Part shown: positions 15,271-25,124 of the stretch, one piece after another
Layout: every line of letters begins with the position of its first letter
How positions within the stretch are numbered: the first letter of the stretch is position 1
Source: a bacterium
Lineage (GTDB): Bacteria > 4484-113 > JAFGCY01
Assembly: GCA_020440605.1 (NCBI GenBank)
Contig: JAGRNT010000005.1
Coordinates: 62,001 to 126,000 of the forward strand
Direction of reading: 5' to 3'
DNA: 64,000 nt
Position numbers and translations under genes: made by a program
The notes under the pieces: model-generated
Told to the model about the DNA's origin: nothing
What the model saw: the letters and a program-made list of their open reading frames with translations, nothing else
Databases searched by the model: none

Positions 15271-16440
15271 ATGATGAAGATACCCGCGACATGGCGGCGT
15301 GCCGCCTGGATCCTGCTTCCGCTGACACTCATTGCCATCTGCCTGCTGGCTATGGCCCCGCGCCCGGTGGCCCCGCCTGCACTTGCCAGCGATGACGGGA
15401 CCGCCTCCGGGAGGATTGCCAGCGAAGGTGTTTCCCTGCTGGGCCATGTTGTCAGTGAAGTTGGGACGGATGCCTGGTGCATTCACCAGGACCCGGATGG
15501 CATTTACTGGCTGGGTTGCACGGAAAGCGGCCTGTACAGAATTGACGGAGAGCAGATCACAAACTACACGGAAGCCGACGGCCTGGCTGGCAACAATGTG
15601 CGCGGCATCATCGGCGATGGTGCCGGTGGCCTGCTGATCACCACAGGCAAGGGCCTGTCGCGCTTTGATGGGCAGCGCTTCTCGCTGATTGAACCGGTCG
15701 ACTATGGCGACGACTGGAGCTCGCTTGCACCGGGGCCGGAGCAGATCTGGCTGATCCTGGACCCTGGCATGAACGATCCCTGCATGTTTGATGGCGAGAC
15801 GCTGTATCGCCTGCAGCTGCCACCCGCCCCCGGACTGGAGGCGTACCGCAGGCGCTTTCCCAATCCCGGCTATGACCCGTCCGGTATCTACACCATCCAC
15901 CCTGACCGCAGTGGCAAGGTGTGGTTCGGGACCGTCAGCCTCGGAGCCTGCCGCTGGGACGGCCGGGAGTTCAGCTGGCTGTATGAGGACGCACTGGTGA
16001 ACACGCCGGGCGGCGGGAACTTCGGCCTGCGCTCAATCTTCGAGGACCGGGATGGCGCATTCTGGATCTGCAATACGCGGCAGCGCTTTGCGATTTCCGC
16101 GGACACAAGGCAGGAGGATGGATTCCATCACCTTGTCTACGATAAGCTGCCGGGCCTGCCTGATGCCGCCACTGACAATGCGGAGCACTTCACATACTTC
16201 GCCTCCGTCGCAGAGGATCCGGACGGAACGCTGTGGCTGGCCTGCGGCACTGACGGTGTCCTGCAATACGAGTCTGGCAATGTTCACAGCTACGCGATCG
16301 ACAAAGGCGTGTTTGCCATGAGCATCCAGAGGGACTCTGCCGGGCGGACCTGGGTCGGCACGGGCGAGCACGGCCTGTACTGGCTCGACGGCGAAACGCT
16401 GCGGGCCTTCAGTGCGGACAGCCTGCGCTCTCAGCGCTGA
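15271..16440 (+). CDS. Secreted or anchored two-component-regulator-type propeller protein
   Basis: The 389-residue protein has an N-terminal hydrophobic segment (about 10-30), either signal peptide or anchor. The remainder consists of Reg_prop-type blades: GIYWLGCTESGLYRIDG, ITTGKGLSRFDG, VWFGTVSLGACRWDG, TLWLACGTDGVLQYE and TWVGTGEHGLYWLDG. In hybrid sensor kinases these blades form an extracytoplasmic propeller, but no kinase or other output domain is fused here. It may sense or bind ligands as a stand-alone module. Convergent with the subtilase gene, 10 nt away. Confidence 0.85.
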   Translation: MMKIPATWRRAAWILLPLTLIAICLLAMAPRPVAPPALASDDGTASGRIASEGVSLLGHVVSEVGTDAWCIHQDPDGIYWLGCTESGLYRIDGEQITNYTEADGLAGNNVRGIIGDGAGGLLITTGKGLSRFDGQRFSLIEPVDYGDDWSSLAPGPEQIWLILDPGMNDPCMFDGETLYRLQLPPAPGLEAYRRRFPNPGYDPSGIYTIHPDRSGKVWFGTVSLGACRWDGREFSWLYEDALVNTPGGGNFGLRSIFEDRDGAFWICNTRQRFAISADTRQEDGFHHLVYDKLPGLPDAATDNAEHFTYFASVAEDPDGTLWLACGTDGVLQYESGNVHSYAIDKGVFAMSIQRDSAGRTWVGTGEHGLYWLDGETLRAFSADSLRSQR

Positions 16441-16450
16441 ACCGCCGGCC

Positions 16451-19400
16451 TCAGTTGTCAATCGCGAACTGCCCGATGCCCGTCAGCGCCGTGGGGTCCA
16501 GCAGCACGCTGAAGTGCCGGGCATTGCTCTCCCTGCCGAGCACCGTCACATACACATCGCCGCTGTCGGCATCATCCGGTACCACCACGCTGATCTGCGT
16601 CTTGCTCCAGGCACTGACTACCGCCTCCGTGCTGCCGCCGCCCAGTCTGCGGAAGCTGACCGTGCCGTCCTCCTGCAGGTTGCCGAAGTTCATGCCGTTC
16701 AGTGTGACGCTCTGCCCGGGGTAGCCGCGCGCCAGCCCGAGGCTGACGATGAAGGGGCTGGCATCCAGCAGTTCCAGGTCGTCCAGTGACCAGCCAGTGC
16801 CGGCCTGGCCGTTGTTGTTGGAATCGAACAGGAACATCAGCCTGAACGGCGTGTCGCGGAAGCCCGAGAGATCGAACAGCAGCGGCTGGTAGCCACTGCT
16901 GTCACTGCGCTGCTCGAAGAGGTTCAGCTCCAGTTCGCCGAAGCCGTCATAGCGCACGATGTACAGCAGCGCCTTGTCGCCCGTGCCGTCCTCCACATCA
17001 AGGCTGTGGTGCAGGCGCAGGAAGGGCGCCGCGCTGCCGCCGAGGTCGATCAGCGGGCTGTAGAGCCGCTCCAGTTCGTTGTTGCCATAACTGCCGCCGC
17101 CCTCCGGCCCCATGTAGGCATGCGCCAGGCCCTGCCAGGGATCATGCGTGCCGCTGCGCCAGCGCACATCGTCGGAGCCGCTGCGGAACCAGACCCCGTC
17201 CGGGCCCTCCGGCAGCAGGCCGCCGAGGTCCGTGACGGCCTCGAAGTCCTCCAGCCAGCCCACGCCGAGCACGGGGTTGGCAGCGAGCAGCTCAACCACG
17301 GCGTTGGCAGCGAGGTCATCCAGGCCGCCGTTGTCACTTTCATCGTCATAGGCCCGGGCCAGCAGGCGTACGGGGCCGGTTGCGGCCTGGCGGCTGTCCC
17401 AGCTCAGGCTGAGGGTCTTCGTCGGGTTGTCAGGGTCGTTGTCAGGCAGCTCATCCACGAACAGCGGGGCTGCATCTACAGGGTTGGCGTAGAGCTCGAC
17501 GGCCGTGGTGTCATCACTGAGCGTGAGCTGGACCTCCACTATCCCGCTGACCGATTCGCCGGGCAGCGGGCTGTCGATGCTGACCGTGGGCGGCGTGCCG
17601 GTGGGCACCGTGATGCTGATGTCGTCAATCCACATCCCCGTGGCCTGGCCGCTGCCGTTGGCGGTCAGCTGCCACATCAGCCGCAGCTCCCCGCCGCAGA
17701 AGGGCGTCAGGTCGTAGCTGAACTCCGCCCAGTCCTGCACGCCGGAGGAAGTGAAGCTCGCCCCGCTGAATGTCTCGTCATCGTCCGTGGCGAAGAACTG
17801 GAAGCGGTCCCCGCTGCCGCGCTCATAGCGCCGCTGGAAACTCAGTTCCGCGGTGGCAACGCCGCTGAGGTCAATCACCGGTGCATACAGCCAGTCATTG
17901 CTGTTCGCCGCATAGTTCGCCGCCGTGCCGTTGCTGTGCATCGCCGGAGCGGCGCTCGCGAACTGGGAGTCATCCGCACCCCATTGCGTGCTGGCGGGAT
18001 CACCGTTGAAGTCGGTGCGGAACCAGCCGCCCTGGATGCCGTCCAGGGCCACGCCGTCAAATGCCTCCAGCCAGGGCGGGGTGATGCGCGCGTTGTCAGG
18101 CGTGACCGTGAGCGGCAGGCTGATGATGTGACCCACGTCGTCATGCACGGTGGCGGTGATCGTCATTTCACGGTTGAAGTCGAAGCTGGAATCCCAGGGC
18201 ACCTGCCAGAAGCCGCCGCTCTCGGCGAGCGTCGTGCCCAGATGCCGGGTCGGGGTGTCGAACTCCACCTTGATGACGTTGCCATCCCCGCCGCTGACCT
18301 GCACCTGCAGGTTCGTGACACCGCTCACGCTGCTGCCCTCCGCGGGGCTGGCCCAGCTGACATCCGGCGCCTCATAGGGCCCGGCATCGAAGAGCTGGAT
18401 CGAGTTCCAGACGTTCACGAAGCGCACGGGGCCGTTGGTGGTGTCGTCAATGAAACCATCCGGGCTGGCACCCGTGTTCAGGTGGTCCATCACGGTCGTG
18501 CCGGCCATCAGCATCCCGCGCACCTCATGGTGCGAATACTCCGGGCCCATGTGCGCCCAGAGCAGGGCCGCACAGCCGGCGGTGTAGGGGCAGGCGAAGC
18601 TCGTACCCGCCACACTGGCGCGGTAGGCCGAGTCACTGGCGCGGTCCGTGGAGCGCACCCGCACCCCCGGCGCGGCCACGTCCACCCAGGGGCCGTAGTT
18701 GGAGAATGTCGCGCGCGCATCGAAGCGCTCATCCGTGGGGATCTCACCCTCGGCATTGAGGCTGAAGTCCTCACTGTTGGAGTCGTTGACAAGCGTGGTG
18801 GCCCCCACGCACAGGGCATAGGGATAGGCCCCGGGGTAGATCGGCGCGCTGTCATTCGAATTGCCGGCGGCCACCACCAAGAGCCGTCCGTCCTGGTCCA
18901 GCTGCTGGGCCGCAAGCTGCATGATGCGGTCGGGATAGTCCCCGCCCAGTGACATGCTGATCACCTGCGCCCCGAGGAAGTCGGCGAGCAGCATGCCCTC
19001 CGCCACCTGGGTCTCACTGCCGCTGCCGCCGGCGCTCAGCACCTTGACCGGCAGGATCCGCACGGTCTGGTTGATCCCGCTCAGGCCCAGGCCGTTGTTG
19101 CCGGTCGCGCCGATGTTGCCGGCGCACCAGGTGCCGTGGTTGTGGTCGTCATTGGGGTCGTTGTCCTTGTTGATCACGTCCGTGAGAATCCCCGGCTGGT
19201 TGTAGGGGAACTCCGCCGCGGGCTCGATGCAGTTGTCAACGAGGTCCTCATGCGTGTAGCGCGTGCCCGTGTCAACCACGGCCACCACGATCTGGGCGGA
19301 TCCCGTGGTGCTGTTCCAGGCCTGGCCGTCCACGGCACCAAGGCGCCAGTTGGCCCAGGTGCCGCCTCCCGGTCCGTCGATGTTCAGGTGCATCGGGTCA

Positions 19401-20104
19401 TTCGGCGCTGCACTCACGCGCCGCAGCGCCTCGGGCAGGCCGGGCCGCAGGCCGCGCCGGGCCTCTGTCGTGGCCTCGGCGGGGTCCAGCAGCACGCTGT
19501 CGGGCTGCTCCGGGCTGCAGGCTTCGACGAAGAAGTCGTATGTGACCTCGCGCACGAGGCCCGGATTCTCACTGAGCAGGCGCTGCATCAGGGCGTCGAG
19601 CTGGCTGACCTCCGTGATTCCCGGCACCTCGAAGGCCGTGAAGTTCACATCGCGGTAGAACACCCGGCTGAATTCACTGAGGCCATAGGCTGCAGCGAAG
19701 TTGTGGCTGACGCGGCGGTAGAAGGGATGATCCACCAGCGGATGGTTGTCCGTGGCCCGCTTCAGGTCTGCCTGGGCACCGCCGCCCATATAGCGCTGCT
19801 GGATGACGGGATCCGGCTGATTCTCCCAGACCACCACCACGCGGTTCGCCGCGAAGTCAAGCCCGGCCTGGGCCGTGCGGCGTGGCAGGGGCTGCAGGGC
19901 CTCCGGGTCCTCGAAGCTGCGCAGACCGCCCACGAGACCCGGCACTCCGGGTATCGGCAGCATGCCGGGATCCTGCTCCAGTCCAGCAGGCGCAGCTGCG
20001 CTTCCATCACCGGACAGCTCAGCCGCCGGCAGCCTGGAGTCGGATCCGCCACAGCTGCCCAGCAGCAGGAGGATCAGCAGCAAAGGGAGTATGCAATGTT
20101 TCAT
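16451..20104 (-). CDS. Large lipid-anchored subtilisin-like serine protease, 1217 aa
   Basis: Starting at the ATG at 20104 gives a signal peptide with lipobox LLLLGSC; a start 19 codons earlier would bury it. An inhibitor-type propeptide (about 85-195) precedes the S8 catalytic domain: Asp278 (VVDTGTRYTHEDL), His323 (HNHGTWCAGN), Asn415 (VVAAGNSND) and Ser502 (GTSFACPYTAG). All four key residues are present. Downstream are Ig-like modules (ASPAEGSSVSG; DSPLPGESVSG), two jelly-roll/MAM-like domains with DWLYAPVIDLSG and RLYSPLIDLGG, and a C-terminal IPT/TIG-like domain (GYPGQSVTLNGMNFG). It is probably an active surface protease with adhesive modules. Confidence 0.93.
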   Translation of the reverse strand: MKHCILPLLLILLLLGSCGGSDSRLPAAELSGDGSAAAPAGLEQDPGMLPIPGVPGLVGGLRSFEDPEALQPLPRRTAQAGLDFAANRVVVVWENQPDPVIQQRYMGGGAQADLKRATDNHPLVDHPFYRRVSHNFAAAYGLSEFSRVFYRDVNFTAFEVPGITEVSQLDALMQRLLSENPGLVREVTYDFFVEACSPEQPDSVLLDPAEATTEARRGLRPGLPEALRRVSAAPNDPMHLNIDGPGGGTWANWRLGAVDGQAWNSTTGSAQIVVAVVDTGTRYTHEDLVDNCIEPAAEFPYNQPGILTDVINKDNDPNDDHNHGTWCAGNIGATGNNGLGLSGINQTVRILPVKVLSAGGSGSETQVAEGMLLADFLGAQVISMSLGGDYPDRIMQLAAQQLDQDGRLLVVAAGNSNDSAPIYPGAYPYALCVGATTLVNDSNSEDFSLNAEGEIPTDERFDARATFSNYGPWVDVAAPGVRVRSTDRASDSAYRASVAGTSFACPYTAGCAALLWAHMGPEYSHHEVRGMLMAGTTVMDHLNTGASPDGFIDDTTNGPVRFVNVWNSIQLFDAGPYEAPDVSWASPAEGSSVSGVTNLQVQVSGGDGNVIKVEFDTPTRHLGTTLAESGGFWQVPWDSSFDFNREMTITATVHDDVGHIISLPLTVTPDNARITPPWLEAFDGVALDGIQGGWFRTDFNGDPASTQWGADDSQFASAAPAMHSNGTAANYAANSNDWLYAPVIDLSGVATAELSFQRRYERGSGDRFQFFATDDDETFSGASFTSSGVQDWAEFSYDLTPFCGGELRLMWQLTANGSGQATGMWIDDISITVPTGTPPTVSIDSPLPGESVSGIVEVQLTLSDDTTAVELYANPVDAAPLFVDELPDNDPDNPTKTLSLSWDSRQAATGPVRLLARAYDDESDNGGLDDLAANAVVELLAANPVLGVGWLEDFEAVTDLGGLLPEGPDGVWFRSGSDDVRWRSGTHDPWQGLAHAYMGPEGGGSYGNNELERLYSPLIDLGGSAAPFLRLHHSLDVEDGTGDKALLYIVRYDGFGELELNLFEQRSDSSGYQPLLFDLSGFRDTPFRLMFLFDSNNNGQAGTGWSLDDLELLDASPFIVSLGLARGYPGQSVTLNGMNFGNLQEDGTVSFRRLGGGSTEAVVSAWSKTQISVVVPDDADSGDVYVTVLGRESNARHFSVLLDPTALTGIGQFAIDN

Positions 20105-20291
20105 GTTCAGCCCGACCAGCAGAGATTGAGAGCTCCTTCTCCCGTCAGCAGATTCTTCCATAAATGGCCCCGGACTTCAAATCGGAGTGAAAACAACCGG
20201 AAGTCCATATTCCTTTTGTCTCATCCAAGGATCAATTCCGGTAAAATCAGCATGCGGAGCCATTTCCACACAGTATCCGAAGGAATTCCTC

Positions 20292-22829
20292 ATGAGAATC
20301 GCATTAATCAGCGCCGCATGCACTACTGCCCTGCTGCTGGCAGGTTGCGGGGGCGGCGCCACCGATGACCAGGTCCTGTTCAAGCGCGAGAAGTTCGAAT
20401 TCAACGAAGAACAGCCCGTACTTGAGTACGGCATTGAACATGTCACACCTTCTCCCGTGATCGAAATGCCGATGGACGGCGTACCATCCCTCGATGAGCT
20501 GGCGGGCCTGGAACGCAATGCGAGCGATCTACCTGAAGACCGCCTGCACTACGGTGCGGAGCTGGCGGCACCGGGCATGAGCTCATTTGCCACGGTGGAC
20601 GGCGATTACCTGCTGATGACTCCGGACTGGGTCCGGGATGCCACGCCGCCTACTAGCGATCTGGCCTGGGCGGTCTACAGCTTCCCGCTGAGCGGTTACA
20701 ACGCCCCGGGCACGCTGCAGCTCTGGTGGGACACGGTCCTGCCGCCCGCCGGTGACTACTTCATCGGGCTGGCGGACTTCGGCAGCGGCCGCTGGCGCTG
20801 GTTCAACGGCCCCCAGTCCGGGCAGGCGCTGGATTTCGGCGCTCTCTCCGGCTACTACTCCGGCACGGACAATCTGTATGTCGCCGTGGTACTCACCGGC
20901 CAGGGCAGCTACAGCCTCGGCCAGCTGCGGATCGGTGACAACATCGCACCGACGGCGGTGATCCAGGCTGACCAGACGAGCGGCACCGTGCCGCTCACGG
21001 TGAATTTTGACGCTTCCGGCAGCATGGACATTGACGGCGACATCGCCAGTTATGAATGGGACTTCACCGGTGACGGATTCGGTGCAGCCGGCTCGGATCA
21101 GAGCACCCAGCATGTCTACTCCCAGACCGGGAACTTCCTGGCCCGTGTACAGGTCACTGACAACGAGGGCAGCCAGCGCATCGCGGAGACTGTGATCAGC
21201 GTCACGGCCATCGGCGGCAACCAGGCACCGAACGCGGTGATCTCCGCGGACGTGACAAGCGGCAACGCACCGCTGAGCGTGGCCTTCCTGGCAACGGGCA
21301 GCAGTGATCCCGACGGCAGCATCACGAAGTATGAATGGGACGTGGACGGTGACGGCAGCTTTGAGACCGACACGGGCACGACCCCGGCGCATGCCTTCCT
21401 CTACACGGATGCGGGCAGCTACAACGCCACGCTGCGCGTCACCGATGACCAGGGCAGCACCGACACCGACAGCGTGCTGATTGAGGTCAGCTCCGTGGGG
21501 GCCGGCAGCCCGCCCGAGGCCAAGCTCACTGCGGACTATGCCTACCGGACGGCCGACGGCCAGTTCAACTTCAATGCCACGGGCTCCAGCGATCCTGACG
21601 ACGACATCGTGAAGTATGAATTCGACTGGGACAGCGACGGAAACTATGAACTTGACAACGGTGCGAACCCGCTGGCGGCCCATACCTACCCGCAGGGTAC
21701 GCATGACAGCACGGTGCGCGTGACGGATGGCGGGGGTCGGACGGACACGGCCTCCGTGAGCGTGATCTACGACGCCAGCATCGGCTACAGCGAGACCGAG
21801 GCCAATGACGACTCCGGCACCGCCGATGATCTGGGCAGCTATGCCGCGGGCGGCAACCAGGTGGCGGGCTGGACCGGCAACCTCGGCGCCGGCGGCTATG
21901 ACGGCAGCGAGGAGGACTGGCTGGTGTTCACGGCCCCGCAGGCCACGCAGGTCCAGCTCAGGCTGGACTTCCTGGACAGCGAGGCCGACATCGACCTCCG
22001 GCTGTTCCATGAGTCTGATCTTGCCAACCATGTGGCCCAGTCCACCGGTACGGGTGACTCCGAGACGATCAACTACAGCATCCCGGCGGCCGGCACCTAC
22101 TACATCCGCATCTACATCTACGACAGTGCCGGCGACCGCGGCCCGGCGGACTACGCCTTCAGTGCCACGGCCAGCACCGCGCCTGTCTGCCAGTTCACGG
22201 CGGACCCGCTCAGCGGCGAAGCGCCGCTCGTTGTCAGCTTTGATCTCAGTTCCTCCTTCCACCCTGAAGGACATGCGATCGTGGGCTATGCGATCGACCC
22301 CAGCGGGACCGGCAGCTTCGTTGACAAGGGTGCCAGCCCGCTCTTCCAGCACACCTTCACGGGCGGGACCTACAACGCCGTGCTGCGCGTGGAGGATGAG
22401 TTCGGGGCCTTCGGCACTGCTCCGGTGCAGATCACTGCCAATGTCACCTATGACGAGACCGAGGACAACGACACCTTTGACACCGGCAACATCCTGCCCT
22501 CGCTGGACTTCACCGGCTGGTTCGGCAACATCGGACCGGACGGACCGCTGGATGGCGACGAGGAGGACTGGTACAGGATCACGGTCAGCTCCACCGGCAG
22601 CCGCACGATCAACTTCTACTTCACGGATGCGCTGTCAGACCTCGACATGAAGCTCTATGACACTGACGGAACCACTGAAATAGGCACTTCCACGAGCACC
22701 ACTGACAATGAGACGATCACCTACGACTTCACGCAGACCGGCACCTACTACCTGAAGACCTACGTCTACGTGAACTCCAGTCCGAAGCTGGAGCAGGACT
22801 ACATGCTGGAGATCATCCCGACTCCCTGA
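20292..22829 (+). CDS. PKD-repeat lipoprotein, array member 1 (845 aa)
   Basis: The ATG at 20292 follows AAGGAAT and gives a lipobox (LLAGC, Cys19). After a variable linker comes the array-specific domain (about 105-210) with LAWAVYSFPLSG, SGRWRWFNG and LGQLRIGDN. Three PKD domains follow (about 215-490; YEWDFTGDG, YEWDVDGDG, YEFDWDSDG are their signature strands). Next is a pre-peptidase-type domain (ETEANDDSG, about 500-625), a fourth PKD and a second pre-peptidase-type domain (ETEDNDTFD). The second copy of that domain makes this member about 145 residues longer than its paralogs. A role in surface adhesion or structure is likely. TAAAAT at 20242-20247 is the probable -10. Confidence 0.88.
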   Translation: MRIALISAACTTALLLAGCGGGATDDQVLFKREKFEFNEEQPVLEYGIEHVTPSPVIEMPMDGVPSLDELAGLERNASDLPEDRLHYGAELAAPGMSSFATVDGDYLLMTPDWVRDATPPTSDLAWAVYSFPLSGYNAPGTLQLWWDTVLPPAGDYFIGLADFGSGRWRWFNGPQSGQALDFGALSGYYSGTDNLYVAVVLTGQGSYSLGQLRIGDNIAPTAVIQADQTSGTVPLTVNFDASGSMDIDGDIASYEWDFTGDGFGAAGSDQSTQHVYSQTGNFLARVQVTDNEGSQRIAETVISVTAIGGNQAPNAVISADVTSGNAPLSVAFLATGSSDPDGSITKYEWDVDGDGSFETDTGTTPAHAFLYTDAGSYNATLRVTDDQGSTDTDSVLIEVSSVGAGSPPEAKLTADYAYRTADGQFNFNATGSSDPDDDIVKYEFDWDSDGNYELDNGANPLAAHTYPQGTHDSTVRVTDGGGRTDTASVSVIYDASIGYSETEANDDSGTADDLGSYAAGGNQVAGWTGNLGAGGYDGSEEDWLVFTAPQATQVQLRLDFLDSEADIDLRLFHESDLANHVAQSTGTGDSETINYSIPAAGTYYIRIYIYDSAGDRGPADYAFSATASTAPVCQFTADPLSGEAPLVVSFDLSSSFHPEGHAIVGYAIDPSGTGSFVDKGASPLFQHTFTGGTYNAVLRVEDEFGAFGTAPVQITANVTYDETEDNDTFDTGNILPSLDFTGWFGNIGPDGPLDGDEEDWYRITVSSTGSRTINFYFTDALSDLDMKLYDTDGTTEIGTSTSTTDNETITYDFTQTGTYYLKTYVYVNSSPKLEQDYMLEIIPTP

Positions 22830-22921
22830 GCCGCAGCCTGGCTGCAGGCTTTCCCTGAGCAGCGCCGGCCCTGGGTTAGAATCTGTGCGCAGCGGAAACG
22901 CTTCGCAGCGAGGGAAAGCGC

Positions 22922-25012
22922 ATGAACAGACAGCTCACGGCACTACTGCTCGGCGGCATGCTGCTGCTGGTAGCCTGCTCCGCCGGGAACGGTGACCCAG
23001 CCAGTCGGGCCGCGGATGATCGCGTGCTGCCGCAGTTCGAGTCCCAGCTGCCCGCCATAGCGGATCTGCCCGCCCGGCCGCGCAATCTCAGCAATACCCC
23101 GGATGCCTGCATCCGCAAGGGGTCTGACATCCACAGCGCTTCGGCGAAACTGAACGCCGAACTGAGCGGTGACAGGCTGTCCATGAGCCCGGCCTATGAG
23201 CCCCAGGCAGAGCCACCCTCCCGCGAGCTGAGCTGGGGCATGTATGGCTTCAACATCGCCGACTACCAGCGTGGTACGGAAATCCAGGCCAAATGGAATG
23301 GCAACGTTCCTGCCAGCTCCGGCATCCGCATCGGAGTCAGTGACTACTCCTCCGGCCGCTGGCAATGGCAGCAGGGCACGCCAGGCGGCACGGTGGACTT
23401 CCCGGATCTCGCGGACTACTTCTCCGCCAATGGCGACCTGTACGTGGTCGTGCTGCTGGCAGCATCCGGCGAGTATTCCTTCGACCGCCTGCGCCTCGGT
23501 GGCAACTTCCCGCCGCTGATCGATTACACGATTGACGATGACAGCGCCCAGGGCAAGCTGACAATGAACATCAATGCCAGTGCCAGCACAGACCCTGAGG
23601 AGGGCTTCGTGTACCGCTGGGAGTGGTCCCCGGAGGGCGGCCCCTTCGAGGGGACCAGCGATTTCATGTACTGGGAATATGACCATGTCGCTGAATACGA
23701 CTGCACGATCCGGGCCTTCGACATTGAAGGCGCGATGTCAGAGATCGTGGTCCCGATCAGCGTGACTGCCGTGCCCGGCAATGACCCGCCGGTCGCGGAC
23801 ATCTACTCGGATGATGATGTGCTGTCCGGGCTCGTGCCGCTTGCCGTCTCGCTCAATGCCCAGAACAGCACCGACCCGGAGAACGGTTTCATGACATTCC
23901 GCTGGGACATTGATGAGGACGGCTACTTCGAGCAGTTCACCTTTGGCAGCCCGGTCTTCAAGGCTCTGTACATCGCAGCCGGCACCTACAACCCCAGCGT
24001 GATGGTGATTGACGAATTCGGTGCGATTGACATTGCCACGATGCAGATCGAGGTGCTGCCCGCAACAGGCACTGAGCCGCCCGTTGCCAGACTGGAAGCC
24101 GTCTACTGGTATGACCACGCCCCGGGTGAACGCTACTTCACGGCTCAGGGATCCTATGACCCTGACAATGACATCGTGAAGTACGAGTGGGACTTCGAGG
24201 GGGACGGGACGTTTGATGTGGAAACATTTGACAGCGTCAACAATGTTCTGTATGGCCAGGACGGCGGTATCTTCGATGTGACCGTGAGGGTCACTGACAG
24301 CGGCGGGCGCAGTGATACGGCATCCTGCCCCGTGATGCTCCTCCCTTTCTCCGGCCAGCCGGAGATCGAACCGAATGACAGCCCGGAGACGGCGATCAGC
24401 ATGGGCAGCTTTGCCGGCCAGTGCGTGCGGGTGAACGACTATCCCGGCCAGCTCAGGTTCGGCGAGGATACTGAGGACTGGTATGTGATCCATGCCGCCC
24501 ACAACGGGCCGCTGTGGCTCAATGTGATCTTCACGCATGAGTTCATGGACATTGACACCGAGCTGTACGGCTCCTCCGACCTGGAGAACCCCTTGTTCAC
24601 CGGCTACAGCGAGGATGACAACGAATTCCTGTCCCTGGTGATCACGGCTCCCGGTGATTACTACCTGCGGGTGTTCACCGACCAGGCAGGCGAGGCCGGG
24701 CAGGACAGCGGCTACAAGCTGGACTTCTGGGACCCCGTCAAGCCCGTGGCCTTCGTCACAGCTTCCGCAACGGAAGTGGAGACGGGGTCCGAGCTTGTGC
24801 TCAACGCGGGCCGCAGCTACGACCGTTACCTGGAGGGCCTGATCTACTTCTTTGACATGGATGGCGACGGGATCTTCGAAAGCGAGCCCGGTGGATGGCT
24901 CAGTACGGGCACCGTCAACTGGGAAGGACCGCAGGAGCTCGGCGTCAAGGTGCAGGACATGCTCGGTATGGAAAGCATTGCCACTGTGAGTGTGACGGGC
25001 ATCGCACCCTGA
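22922..25012 (+). CDS. PKD-repeat lipoprotein, array member 2 (696 aa)
   Basis: Lipobox LLVACS (Cys19) is followed by the array-specific domain (ELSWGMYGFNIADYQ, SSGRWQWQQG, FDRLRLGGN), then PKD domains (YRWEWSPEG, FRWDIDEDG, YEWDFEGDG), one pre-peptidase-type domain (EIEPNDSPE to about residue 600) and a last PKD-like domain (YFFDMDGDG). The arrangement is that of members 3 and 4. The -10 TAGAAT lies at 22877-22882 and a GAGGG ribosome site precedes the ATG, so the gene has its own conventional promoter and leader. Lipid anchoring and extracytoplasmic location are expected. The function is unknown. Confidence 0.88.
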   Translation: MNRQLTALLLGGMLLLVACSAGNGDPASRAADDRVLPQFESQLPAIADLPARPRNLSNTPDACIRKGSDIHSASAKLNAELSGDRLSMSPAYEPQAEPPSRELSWGMYGFNIADYQRGTEIQAKWNGNVPASSGIRIGVSDYSSGRWQWQQGTPGGTVDFPDLADYFSANGDLYVVVLLAASGEYSFDRLRLGGNFPPLIDYTIDDDSAQGKLTMNINASASTDPEEGFVYRWEWSPEGGPFEGTSDFMYWEYDHVAEYDCTIRAFDIEGAMSEIVVPISVTAVPGNDPPVADIYSDDDVLSGLVPLAVSLNAQNSTDPENGFMTFRWDIDEDGYFEQFTFGSPVFKALYIAAGTYNPSVMVIDEFGAIDIATMQIEVLPATGTEPPVARLEAVYWYDHAPGERYFTAQGSYDPDNDIVKYEWDFEGDGTFDVETFDSVNNVLYGQDGGIFDVTVRVTDSGGRSDTASCPVMLLPFSGQPEIEPNDSPETAISMGSFAGQCVRVNDYPGQLRFGEDTEDWYVIHAAHNGPLWLNVIFTHEFMDIDTELYGSSDLENPLFTGYSEDDNEFLSLVITAPGDYYLRVFTDQAGEAGQDSGYKLDFWDPVKPVAFVTASATEVETGSELVLNAGRSYDRYLEGLIYFFDMDGDGIFESEPGGWLSTGTVNWEGPQELGVKVQDMLGMESIATVSVTGIAP

Positions 25013-25124
25013 ATGATCGCTGGCGGATTGCTTCCTGGGAAAGTCACTGATCGAGACTGATCGAGTAGAATTTTCCCAGCCTCCTGCACTGCCGTAAGGA
25101 ACCAGGCAGGTTCAAGGAATAAAG

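Noticed and set aside
17006..18952. Long plus-strand frame opposite the subtilase
   Set aside because: The minus strand encodes a complete S8 protease with all active-site residues; the opposite frame has no recognisable domain and arises from GC-rich third positions.
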